A stretch of 64,000 bases of DNA, taken from NCBI GenBank assembly GCA_030603665.1, contig JAUVXJ010000017.1, forward strand, positions 1 through 64,000, read 5' to 3'. The translations under genes were made by a program, and so were the position numbers. Positions 33,704 to 41,376 of the stretch are shown one piece after another. Source of the stretch: Chloroflexota bacterium (GTDB taxonomy: Bacteria; Chloroflexota; Anaerolineae; UBA7937; B3-Chlor). The notes beneath the pieces are model-generated. The model saw only the letters and a program-made list of their open reading frames with translations, did not search any database and was not told the DNA's origin. Each line of letters opens with the position of its first letter. Within the stretch, counting starts at the first letter, position 1.

Positions 33704-33988
33704 ATGTGTGGCTGTGTATTCGCATTAGGCGCGGCGTTCTTCCCGAGGCTGGGAGTGCTTGCCCTTTGGCTGTTCACCCCCTTGGTGAACCGGGCCTTCG
33801 ACACGATCGTCGTGCCTATCGTCGGCATAATCTTCCTGCCCTTCACCACCCTGGTCTACGTGGTGGTTTGGAACCCCTTGCTGGGGGTGAGCGGATGGGG
33901 CTGGCTCTGGGTGATCCTGGCGTTTTTCTTAGATCTGGGCGCGTACGCCGGCAGCGGCTTCGGCAACCGGCGCCGCTGCGGCTTCTAG
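33704..33988 (+). CDS. Small membrane protein, unknown function
   Basis: A 94-residue protein with two or three hydrophobic segments and a cysteine-containing N terminus (MCGCVFALGAAFFP). The ribosome site TAGGAGGAATCGAGA is good. It ends before a strong hairpin. Family not recognised. Confidence 0.65.
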   Translation: MCGCVFALGAAFFPRLGVLALWLFTPLVNRAFDTIVVPIVGIIFLPFTTLVYVVVWNPLLGVSGWGWLWVILAFFLDLGAYAGSGFGNRRRCGF

Positions 33989-34017
33989 CGAGATCATCAG
34001 GAGCAACCTGAATAATG

Positions 34018-34052
34018 AGGCGCCCCTGTGCCGATGCTGACAGGGGCGCTTG
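34018..34052 (+). terminator. Rho-independent-like hairpin
   Basis: GCGCCCCTGT (34020-34029) pairs perfectly with ACAGGGGCGC (34040-34049) around a ten-base loop, followed by TTGT. It begins 30 bases after the stop of the small membrane protein. Confidence 0.65.
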
Positions 34053-34128
34053 TCGAGAGACTGATTCTCATGGGTGACACTGAGGCAACCAGGGACTCGT
34101 TGGACCAGGTTACGGTGGGAGGGGTATC

Positions 34129-36237
34129 ATGAACAGGCCAGTGCAGGCCAGCAGAAAGAGAGAGCTTCTCCAGTTCGTCGCTCGCCTCTTGCTGATCTGG
34201 GGCTTTCAAGTGGTGGGGCTGTTGTTCATGGTCTGGCTCTTGCCGGGCGTGAGCGTGGACAGTCTGCTGACGGCTGCCGTAGCGGTGGCCGCCATCGGGC
34301 TGGTGAATGCGCTGCTATGGCCTATGCTTAGCTACCTTATACTGCCATTCGCGGTCTTCACCCTTGGACTCCTGTCGCTCGTGCTCAACGGAGTGCTGGT
34401 CCAGCTAGCCAGCGCGTTCGTGGAAGGCTTCGACGTGGCAAGCCTCTGGGATGCCGTCTTCCTCACGGTGGGCCTGACGGCCATCAACACCATCCTCAGC
34501 AGCCTGCTGACCATCGACGACGATAACTCGTGGTACCGCAACGTGGTGCGGAGGCGGATCAAGCGGCGCAAGAAGCCGGTGGAGACGGAGGTACCAGGCG
34601 TGCTGTTTCTGGAGCTCGATGGCCTGGCCAGGCCGGTGTTGGAGCGGGCCGTTGAGCAAGGGTACGTGCCCACTCTGGCGGGCTGGTTAGAGTCGGGCAG
34701 CCATCGGCTGGTGGGCTGGGAAACCGATCTATCCTCACAGACCTCCGCCAGTCAGGCCGGCATCCTGCACGGCAACAACCACAACATCCCGGCCTTTCGC
34801 TGGTGGGATCGCACTCGGAAGGAGATCATCTCTTCTAGCGCTGCCAAAGAGGTCGCCGTGTTGGAAGAGGAGCGCTCCGACGGTAATGGCCTACTGGTTA
34901 AGGAAGGGGCCAGCCGGGGTAACCTGTTTTCCGGAGATGCGCCCAACGTGATGCTCACCGGCAGCACAATAACCGATTTCTCCAGGTTCCACGCCACGGA
35001 CTTCAATGCCTATTTCATCGATCCTTACAACTTCTCACGGACACTGCTGTTGACCGTCTGGGACGTGATCCAGGAGATCTGGCAGTTCCGGCAGGCGCGG
35101 CGGAAGAAGGTTTACCCGATATCGAGCCGGAAGAAGAGGGGCGGCATATACCCTCTACTGCGAGCGTTTACCACGGTGGTCATGCGCGAGCTGAACGTCT
35201 ATACCTTGATCGGCGATATGTTCGCCGGCGTGCCCTCCGCCTATGCGACTTTTGTCGGGTACGATGAGGTGGCCCACCACTCGGGAGTGGAGGCGGAAGA
35301 AGCCTTCCAAGTGCTAGGCAAACTCGACCAGCAGCTTGCTCGGCTGGAAAGCGCTGCGAAACACGCGCCACGTCCCTATCACTTCGTCATCCTCTCGGAC
35401 CACGGCCAAAGCGCCGGGGCTACCTTCAAACAGCGCTACCAGATGAGTCTGGAGGAGTTCGTGCAGGAACTGGCCACCGAGAAATTCCGTGTGGTGGGTG
35501 ACGTGGACGTCCACGAGGACTGGGGCCAAGTCAGCGCCTTTTTCACCGAGGCGATGCACAGCAAACAGAAAGCGGTGAGCCGTCCAGTCGGCCAGGTGAT
35601 GAGGAGCCGGACGAGCGAGGGCCGTGTCATCCTGGGGCCTGAGGGCGAGGAACAGAGGGGTCAAGAAGAGGAGACAGGTGCGCCGGAAGACGTTGGTACG
35701 AGTATCGCAGTGCTGGCGTCAGGCAACCTGGGTCTGGTCTATGGCACCCATGTGGAAGAGCGGGTCAACCTCGAGGAGATCGAAGCCGTATTTCCGGGCC
35801 TGCTGGAGGGCATGGTGCAGCACGAAGGAGTTGGCTTCGTGATGGTGCACTCCGAGGCGCACGGGCCGGTTGTTATCGGCTCCGCCGGCAGGTACTATCT
35901 AACCGAAGACCGTGTGGAAGGCGAGAACCCACTAGAAGGGTTCGGGGCCAACGCCGCCGCACACCTGCGTCGCACCGACAGCTTCCCCGATGCCCCGGAT
36001 CTCCTTGTGAACAGCTTCTGCAATCCGGAGACGAACGAGGTCGCCGCTTTTGAGGAGTTAATCGGCAGTCACGGTGGGCTGGGGGGCTGGCAGACGCAGC
36101 CGTTCCTTCTCTACCCCGCCGAGTGGGAGACTGGACCAGAGACGATCGTCGGTGCGGAGGCGTTGCACCGTGTGTTGAAGGGGTGGGTGGACCAGTTGGC
36201 AACCGAAGAGGATTCGCCACGCGACAGCGCAGGCTAG
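34129..36237 (+). CDS. Holin-4-like membrane domain fused to alkaline-phosphatase-superfamily hydrolase
   Basis: A 702-residue fusion. The first 120 residues are four membrane helices of the same family as the protein at 23737 (VWLLPGVSVDSLLTAAVAVA, ALLWPMLSYLILP). From about residue 155 a soluble hydrolase of the alkaline phosphatase/phosphodiesterase superfamily follows: VLFLELDGLARPVLE (first metal site), SSQTSASQAGILHGNN (nucleophile Thr/Ser region), FVGYDEVAHHSG and FVILSDHGQSAG (metal-binding Asp, His). The C-terminal region (about 640-680) has NEVAAFEELIGSHGGLGGWQ, including another metal histidine. Substrate unknown; a phosphodiester or phospholipid headgroup is possible. Confidence 0.82.
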   Translation: MNRPVQASRKRELLQFVARLLLIWGFQVVGLLFMVWLLPGVSVDSLLTAAVAVAAIGLVNALLWPMLSYLILPFAVFTLGLLSLVLNGVLVQLASAFVEGFDVASLWDAVFLTVGLTAINTILSSLLTIDDDNSWYRNVVRRRIKRRKKPVETEVPGVLFLELDGLARPVLERAVEQGYVPTLAGWLESGSHRLVGWETDLSSQTSASQAGILHGNNHNIPAFRWWDRTRKEIISSSAAKEVAVLEEERSDGNGLLVKEGASRGNLFSGDAPNVMLTGSTITDFSRFHATDFNAYFIDPYNFSRTLLLTVWDVIQEIWQFRQARRKKVYPISSRKKRGGIYPLLRAFTTVVMRELNVYTLIGDMFAGVPSAYATFVGYDEVAHHSGVEAEEAFQVLGKLDQQLARLESAAKHAPRPYHFVILSDHGQSAGATFKQRYQMSLEEFVQELATEKFRVVGDVDVHEDWGQVSAFFTEAMHSKQKAVSRPVGQVMRSRTSEGRVILGPEGEEQRGQEEETGAPEDVGTSIAVLASGNLGLVYGTHVEERVNLEEIEAVFPGLLEGMVQHEGVGFVMVHSEAHGPVVIGSAGRYYLTEDRVEGENPLEGFGANAAAHLRRTDSFPDAPDLLVNSFCNPETNEVAAFEELIGSHGGLGGWQTQPFLLYPAEWETGPETIVGAEALHRVLKGWVDQLATEEDSPRDSAG

Positions 36238-36346
36238 GCACCCTAAGCAGGCCTGGCTCGCCGTGTTGCCGATTCTCCTCGCGCACATGGCCCATTTCCC
36301 AAGGTCTCCACGAACAGCGGGCGTCGGCAGTGATGTCACGAGTCCA

Positions 36347-37123
36347 ATGAAGTCCATCTCCTCCGTGACCTACGTGGGACACGCCACGGTGCTCATCGAG
36401 ATGGATGGGCTCCGTATCCTGACCGACCCCGTGCTGCGGACACGCGTGGGCCCACTTGTCCGCGAGGCGCCCAAGCCACCGAGTCTCGGAAGGGTCAATC
36501 TCGTCCTGATCTCCCACCCCCATTGGGATCATCTCGACCCTCCATCCTTGAGACTGCTGGAGGGTGATCCGCGTATTCTTGTCCCCAGAGGTACTGCCTC
36601 TTTCTTGCGCGCCCAGGGCATGTGCCACGTGCATGAAATGGCGCCAGGAGACCAGACGTCCATCGGTAATGTGGTGGTGGAAGCCACGGTGGCCAGCCAT
36701 TCGGGCCGCAGACCGCCCTTTGGGCCAACGACTGACTGCGTGGGATTCCTGATTCGGGGAAGCCATCAGATCTACTTCGCTGGAGATACCGATCTGTTCC
36801 CGGAGATGCGTGACCTAGGCAATGATCTCGACGTGGCCCTGCTGCCGATCTCGGGCTGGGGCCTGAGGCTGGGCGCTGGGCACATGGACCCGCTACGAGC
36901 TGCCCGGTCGCTGATTCACCTCCGCCCTACAATAGCGATCCCCATTCACTGGGGAACTTACCGCCCCCTGGGTCTGCGATGGATGCGACCCCCATTCCTG
37001 TCACGCCCACCCAAGGATTTCGCCGCCTTCGCGGCCGCCCTGGCGCCAGACGTGCAGGTCTGCGTTCTGGAGCCTAGCCAATCACTTGATCTCGCGGGAT
37101 TACCCCCAGACGGTTCCACGTAA
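36347..37123 (+). CDS. MBL-fold metallo-hydrolase (UlaG-like)
   Basis: A 258-residue metallo-beta-lactamase-fold hydrolase. The metal motif is SHPHWDHLD, preceded by YVGHATVLIEMDGLRILTDP. A further site is IYFAGDTDLF, and the C-terminal histidine is in IPIHWGTY. The pattern is closest to UlaG-like or N-acyl-phosphatidylethanolamine-phospholipase-D-like proteins. The start at 36347 (MKSISSVTY) begins at the domain boundary; earlier starts add unstructured residues. Confidence 0.82.
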   Translation: MKSISSVTYVGHATVLIEMDGLRILTDPVLRTRVGPLVREAPKPPSLGRVNLVLISHPHWDHLDPPSLRLLEGDPRILVPRGTASFLRAQGMCHVHEMAPGDQTSIGNVVVEATVASHSGRRPPFGPTTDCVGFLIRGSHQIYFAGDTDLFPEMRDLGNDLDVALLPISGWGLRLGAGHMDPLRAARSLIHLRPTIAIPIHWGTYRPLGLRWMRPPFLSRPPKDFAAFAAALAPDVQVCVLEPSQSLDLAGLPPDGST

Positions 37124-37275
37124 GGGTCACCGCTCACGTGCCCTGCTGACAGTTGAGCGGAGCTATGGTCCTACTACTCAGTGCTCCGTCGGGTTGCCAC
37201 GCGGCACATGCCGGGTTGCGGGCTGTGCTCCGCGCACGGCAGGATCTGCGTTCGTCCAATCGGCGTCTCTGACGC

Positions 37276-37743
37276 GCTCATCTGCCCCGCCTCTACGATC
37301 CAACCGAAGGCCGCATCAGCCTCGACGGCCACGACCTGCGCGCCGTGAGCCAGGAGTCACTGGCGCAGCAGATCGACATGGTGACCCAGGAGACCTACCT
37401 GTTCCACGACACGGTGCGGGCCAACCTGCTCTACGCCGACCCCGACGCCACCCAGGCTGAGCTGGAGACCGCCTGCCGGGCGGCCAACATACACGACTTC
37501 ATTGCGGGGTTGCCCAACGGCTACGACACGGTGGTCGGCGAGCGAGGCTACCGGTTCAGCGGCGGCGAGAAGCAGCGGCTGTCCACCATCTTGGCCGCCG
37601 ACCAGATCCTGGTGCTGGACGAAGGCCGCCTGGTGGAGCAGGGCACCCACGTCGAGCTCCTGGCACGGGCCGGCCTCTATGCCCACCTATACGAGACGCA
37701 GTTCGGCCAGAAGCCGGAATCGCCTACATCTGACCTGTCCTGA
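37276..37743 (+). pseudogene. ABC exporter ATP-binding domain, truncated with internal deletion
   Basis: From about 37276, right after an in-frame stop, the sequence matches the nucleotide-binding domain of an ABC exporter after the Walker A motif: LYDPTEGRISLDGHDLRAVS, then QETYLFHDTVRANLLYADPD with the Q-loop, and the signature SGGEKQRLS. The frame then jumps to TILAADQILVLDEGRLVEQGT. In intact proteins about 45 residues with Walker B, D-loop and the AHRLS histidine lie between. The break is consistent with a deletion between two RLS-coding sequences. With Walker A, Walker B and the membrane domain gone it cannot be a functional transporter. Confidence 0.8.
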
Positions 37744-37796
37744 TACACCCGCCGCCCTCTGTGAGCGGGGCCTCATCCCACTATAGGCAACCCAAC

Positions 37797-37825
37797 TTGA
37801 CCTCTCTCTCCTTTTGTGCTATCAT
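37797..37825 (+). promoter_or_regulatory. Putative sigma-70-type promoter
   Basis: TTGACC (37797-37802), 17-base spacer, TATCAT (37820-37825). It would start transcription near 37832, ahead of the small EF-hand-like gene at 38030 and the lipoprotein at 38357. Confidence 0.55.
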
Positions 37826-38029
37826 CTACCGACTTCGCCTCTACTCCGATGATCGTCTGAGACGCATGCCTCGTCCTGGCTGTCATCACTGGGCACCGAT
37901 ATGCACGAGGAGGAAGGACTATTGTGATTGGCGGACCGCCGACGTGCCGCTCTTGGTGTCTACTCCTCCAGCCACACCGCTCATCCAGTTTCCGACGTAT
38001 GAAACCTCGCCCACGAACGGGGGATAGCC

Positions 38030-38242
38030 ATGCCTGACTTCAATCCCTTCGACATGGACTTCGACGGCGATGTTGACCGCATCGACTTCCTTGGGTTCGA
38101 CTACCTGACTCGGCGTGTGCTGCGGCCAGATGAGGACGAACAGGACGATGATGACCAACCCTACTGCAGGGCAACGGTCGGCAACAATCAAGAAGGAGTG
38201 GATGGGGGAAAAGGACAGGTTCTACAACAAGTACGCGCGTGA
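38030..38242 (+). CDS. Small acidic protein with EF-hand/dockerin-like motif
   Basis: A 70-residue frame. Its N-terminal half (DMDFDGDVDRIDFLGFDYL) has the calcium-loop pattern D-x-D-x-D-G-x-V-D with a terminal acidic residue, as in dockerin or EF-hand modules. It continues with an acidic stretch (RPDEDEQDDDD). GGGGGA precedes the ATG. The C-terminal 25 residues look less natural, and a second small frame (38202) begins inside them. Confidence 0.45.
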   Translation: MPDFNPFDMDFDGDVDRIDFLGFDYLTRRVLRPDEDEQDDDDQPYCRATVGNNQEGVDGGKGQVLQQVRA

Positions 38243-38378
38243 GATACAGGCCGGAGAAATGACGGCCAGTGAGGCTTGGAAGGAGCACGCCCACGGAAGT
38301 GGTCGAAAACGACCTTTCCCGTGGATGTCTCCGACACTAAGGAACGGGAGGGAGAAATGTCTAGAGAACAGAAGGTAA
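38202..38378 (+). CDS. Possible small protein between EF-hand-like gene and lipoprotein
   Basis: A 58-residue frame with AAGGAG three bases before the ATG, a tight spacing. The N-terminal 35 residues (MGEKDRFYNKYAREIQAGEM) look like charged helices. It overlaps both neighbours, so it could be a coupled small gene, or the result of a frameshift joining to the EF-hand-like frame. Confidence 0.3.
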   Translation: MGEKDRFYNKYAREIQAGEMTASEAWKEHAHGSGRKRPFPWMSPTLRNGREKCLENRR

Positions 38379-39433
38379 GAATGTATCAAAGCAGCAGGGT
38401 TGTTGTGATTGCGACGGTATGTCTCTTGGTGTTGCCGGTGTTTCTATCTGGGTGTATTGGGGAGGAGGTCGACAAAACCCTCGAGACTGTGGACCGAGCC
38501 ATCAACAGACTGGAGGGTGAATCGGCCGATTGGCACACCGTGCTTGAAGACCTGAAGGACGATCTACCCGCTGATGTGCAGTCAACGATCAGACATGAGG
38601 TCAGTGACGCCACCACGCGAGCGATTGCCGCTGCTGGGGCAGAATTTAAATGCGACGAAGAGTTCATCCGAGAACAGGTCCTGTCCGACCTATATCGCGT
38701 CAGGGCAAGATTGACCGGGGGGACCATCCCTTCAAGAGAGCCAAGGATCTGTCACGCTGTCCCGAACTTCATCGACGCTGCGTTGGTTCCGGACCGTGAC
38801 GATCACCTGAGCTTCATGGGCTACAATTTGAAGACGTCTGGAATGAAAGTCCTGCTGCAAACAGGCGACACGACGTTCGATGTAAGCGCGTACCTGGATC
38901 ATCCCTCTCACTACGAGCTGACCGTGAATCTCGGGCGCAACGGGGTGCCGCTGGGTCCCTTCGCTCGCAGGTTCATCCTGATGTGGAACGACGAAGAGAT
39001 TCACTCAGTCGGGATCAATCCAGCGCCGGTTCCAGAGCCGGTACGCCACACACTGCGCATAAGTGGTATGGTGGACGTAAACGACGACGATTGGGGCGAC
39101 GATCAACACAACACGTTTTCCGTTGACTGGAGTGTCACCTTGACGCCCGAACAGCCAAATGCAGTGTACCGAGATCAATGGTGCGTTGATGAGGTTCGAG
39201 GTGAGATGGAGGTCAGCATCAGTCTTGATGCGTCCACTGGAAAGGTGTTCGGGAATGGTGTTACCAGAACCTATGAGGCCGAATCTGGGTCTTGCGGCGG
39301 TAACGATCTGGACGAAACGCATACATTCAACTTTGAGCTGAATCCTGGCTATCTTACGGTTTATGATGAGAAGCTCGAGAACGCCGGAGACTATGCCGAT
39401 TTCGACTTGACATTTCAAAACATCAAAGGATAG
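38357..39433 (+). CDS. Lipoprotein of unknown function
   Basis: A 358-residue exported protein. A signal with a lipobox (LPVFLSGCIG) ends near residue 34. The mature part begins with a helical region (about 40-110) and continues as beta-rich sequence containing four or more cysteines (CDEEF, RICHAVP, DQWCVDE, SGSCGG). The start at 38357 has GGGAGGGAGAA upstream; an internal ATG at 38381 would give a shorter signal. Family not recognised. Confidence 0.7.
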   Translation: MSREQKVRMYQSSRVVVIATVCLLVLPVFLSGCIGEEVDKTLETVDRAINRLEGESADWHTVLEDLKDDLPADVQSTIRHEVSDATTRAIAAAGAEFKCDEEFIREQVLSDLYRVRARLTGGTIPSREPRICHAVPNFIDAALVPDRDDHLSFMGYNLKTSGMKVLLQTGDTTFDVSAYLDHPSHYELTVNLGRNGVPLGPFARRFILMWNDEEIHSVGINPAPVPEPVRHTLRISGMVDVNDDDWGDDQHNTFSVDWSVTLTPEQPNAVYRDQWCVDEVRGEMEVSISLDASTGKVFGNGVTRTYEAESGSCGGNDLDETHTFNFELNPGYLTVYDEKLENAGDYADFDLTFQNIKG

Positions 39434-39783
39434 CTGCTATCGAGATCTACGAATGGCCCTGAACCCAGCCTCTAGTGCAGGCTTCCTGTGATTCTCCCGT
39501 ACCGTTTTGACGAGTAATTCGTCACATATGGTAAAACAGACGCGCACGATCGCATAACATGTGGCAGATATGTCTGTGCAGCGTAGCTTCTCCGTAAGGC
39601 AGCATCTCGTTCATCGGGGTTTGCGTGACGCAACGTAGTCCAAAGGAGGAACAGACGGCATCCTGACCGTCCGGGTTGCCCTGGCGATCGCCGTGGGCTT
39701 GGCGGCGAGGTTCCTGCTGGACTATCTGAGCGGTGCGGAGCAGTACGTGATATGAACTGCTGCAATACTAGAAAGGGGGAGTG
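39434..39783. other. Intergenic region with palindrome and possible small frame
   Basis: A short palindrome TGACGA/TCGTCA lies at 39508-39524 and could be an operator. A possible membrane peptide is described separately at 39660. Otherwise nothing is recognised in this stretch upstream of the YheO-like regulator. Confidence 0.35.
39660..39755 (+). CDS. Possible 31-residue membrane peptide with ATC or CTG start
   Basis: A strong ribosome site AAAGGAGG (39642-39649) is followed ten bases later by ATC CTG ACC and a hydrophobic frame (VRVALAIAVGLAARFLLDYL) ending at 39755. No ATG, GTG or TTG lies at the expected place. It may be a peptide with a rare start codon or the 3' piece of a lost gene. 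Confidence 0.25.
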   Translation: MLTVRVALAIAVGLAARFLLDYLSGAEQYVI

Positions 39784-40491
39784 ATGTCTACGGATGTCGA
39801 GGCTGCGAGAGTGCTGGGACAGGTGAAGAGGCGGAAGCCGGCCCCAGGGAAGCGCGAGGTGTTCGACTTGCTCAAGGACGTGGGCCTCGCGTTGACCGCC
39901 ATGCTGGGCAGGAGCTGTGAGGTCGTGCTCCATGATACGACCGATCTGGAGCACTCCATCGTTTGGGTAGACGGTGACGTTACCGGCAGAGACGTCGGCG
40001 GCACGATGACCGACTATGGATTACAGAGGCTCCAGAAAGGCGAGACCCATCCGGTTTTCAACTATACCACCTATACCGAGACCGGAAAGACCTTGAAGAG
40101 CTGCAGCATCTGGCTCCGCGACTCAGAGGGTGAGATCTATGGCGCTTTTTGCATCAATCTAGATGTCACCGCCATTGAGTACCTGCAGGATCTGGTCCGG
40201 GACCTGGCGCCGGATACGTCCCGCGCGGATGTGCGTGAGACTCATGCGCAGACGTTGCAGGAGTTGCTGGACACGATGATCGCTGAGTGCGAATATCAGA
40301 TAGGCGCCGTGGCCGAGGACATGACCAAGGACGAGAGAATCGAGATGGTCCGGATGCTCGACGACAGAGGAGCCTTCCAGGTCAGGAACTCTGTGTCGTA
40401 CGTAGCGGGTCGAGCTGGCGTGACCAGAAAGACGATCTACAACGATCTGAGCGAGATATCGGAGAGCAGGGCCGACAGCGAGAGCCAGTGA
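39784..40491 (+). CDS. YheO/DauR-like transcriptional regulator (PAS + HTH)
   Basis: A 235-residue regulator. Residues about 20-140 form a YheO-type PAS-like domain (LTAMLGRSCEVVLHDTTDLE, IYGAFCINLDVTAIEYLQ). The C-terminal 60 residues are a helix-turn-helix of the same family, ending in VAGRAGVTRKTIYNDLSEI. The ATG at 39784 has AAAGGGGGAG upstream. The target is unknown; no typical amino-acid-metabolism partner gene lies beside it. Confidence 0.85.
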   Translation: MSTDVEAARVLGQVKRRKPAPGKREVFDLLKDVGLALTAMLGRSCEVVLHDTTDLEHSIVWVDGDVTGRDVGGTMTDYGLQRLQKGETHPVFNYTTYTETGKTLKSCSIWLRDSEGEIYGAFCINLDVTAIEYLQDLVRDLAPDTSRADVRETHAQTLQELLDTMIAECEYQIGAVAEDMTKDERIEMVRMLDDRGAFQVRNSVSYVAGRAGVTRKTIYNDLSEISESRADSESQ

Positions 40492-40549
40492 GGGGCAGTG
40501 CAGGCCCTGGTTTTCGCCTCTGTCGTGCGGCGATCCTGGAGGTTGCGCC

Positions 40550-40738
40550 ATGACTGAGGACGCGGTTCTCAGACTGAACGATGCCAGGGAGGGGTTGTCT
40601 CCGGAGATGCGCCAACGGCTCGGGAAAGCCCTCAAGCGGCGAGTGCTGGCGATGAAGGAAGCGGACGAAGCAGAGGCCGAGCTGGAGTCCACGCTGGCCC
40701 TGATCGCAGCGGACACGACCACAGGCGGGCGTAGCTGA
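40550..40738 (+). CDS. Small helical protein
   Basis: A 62-residue charged protein predicted to be mostly helical, with CTGGAGGTTGCGCC as ribosome site. Its stop is directly before the next start. It resembles small accessory proteins of mobile elements but no family is recognised. Confidence 0.5.
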   Translation: MTEDAVLRLNDAREGLSPEMRQRLGKALKRRVLAMKEADEAEAELESTLALIAADTTTGGRS

Positions 40739-40739
40739 G

Positions 40740-41057
40740 ATGCGGACTTGCGAGTGCGGGTGCGGGGCGGTCGTAAAACGGCGGTTTGTCCGTGGCCATA
40801 ACTTGAGCGGTGAGGCGCAAAGGGGGCGGGTCTTTTCCGCGGAGCATCGGCGTCGAATCTCTGAGTCTAAGACGGGGCGGAAACGGACCTTTACGCCGGA
40901 ACACTGTCAAGCGATCAGCAAGGGGCGGACGGGAATCACCGTCGGTCCATTGACGCCAGAACACCGGGCGGCGATCGGCAAAGCAAGGACCGGGCGCAAG
41001 CTATCGCCGGACCATCGGGCGGCAATCTCGCGCGGCATGCGGAAAAGGGGGGTATGA
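40740..41057 (+). CDS. NUMOD3-like repeat protein with N-terminal cysteine motif
   Basis: A 105-residue protein. The N terminus CECGCGAVVKRRFVRGHN has a short possible zinc site. Then about four repeats of the type EHRRRISESKTGRKRTFTPE follow, matching the NUMOD3 DNA-binding module of homing endonucleases (alternating AISKG-x-TG and SPDH patterns). No GIY-YIG or HNH nuclease domain is attached. The stop overlaps the next start (ATGA). Confidence 0.6.
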   Translation: MRTCECGCGAVVKRRFVRGHNLSGEAQRGRVFSAEHRRRISESKTGRKRTFTPEHCQAISKGRTGITVGPLTPEHRAAIGKARTGRKLSPDHRAAISRGMRKRGV

Positions 41058-41203
41058 GAGAGATGCCGGGGGGTCCGCCTATTAGTCTGCTCGAGATAGT
41101 GTTGTGCGGCGTGCTATGCGGCGCTGGATCGCTACCGATTATCGTCTTGCTGGTTTTGGTTTGGTGGCACCGGGGGCGCATAGGTGGTCCGATTAAAGGG
41201 TGA
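41054..41203 (+). CDS. Small single-TM peptide coupled to NUMOD3-like gene
   Basis: A 49-residue frame starting in an ATGA overlap with the NUMOD3-like gene. A central hydrophobic helix (IVLLVLVWW preceded by EIVLCGVLCGAGSLP) is followed by a basic tail. The overlap supports translational coupling. Confidence 0.5.
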   Translation: MREMPGGPPISLLEIVLCGVLCGAGSLPIIVLLVLVWWHRGRIGGPIKG

Positions 41204-41218
41204 GAAAACGGTAGACAT

Positions 41219-41314
41219 ATGGCCATGTCAAAACGACTGAACGTGGACTACAATCTGCGCAACGCGGAGGAACTACCGCTCACGCATCAAGAGACAGCAG
41301 GTGAGGACAACTGA
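41219..41314 (+). CDS. Possible 31-residue peptide
   Basis: A 31-residue polar frame (MAMSKRLNVDYNLRNAEELP) after the small TM peptide. There is no clear ribosome site. It is listed only because it continues the close spacing of the small genes before it. Confidence 0.2.
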   Translation: MAMSKRLNVDYNLRNAEELPLTHQETAGEDN

Positions 41315-41376
41315 GGCATGCGTGACCGGACGAGACGCCCGACGTTTCGAGAAGGAGGCTTCGCATCGCCAACAGA

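Noticed and set aside
39508..39535. Possible promoter TTGACG near the palindrome ahead of the YheO-like gene
   Set aside because: No acceptable -10 hexamer lies at 16-18 bases; only the palindrome itself is noted.
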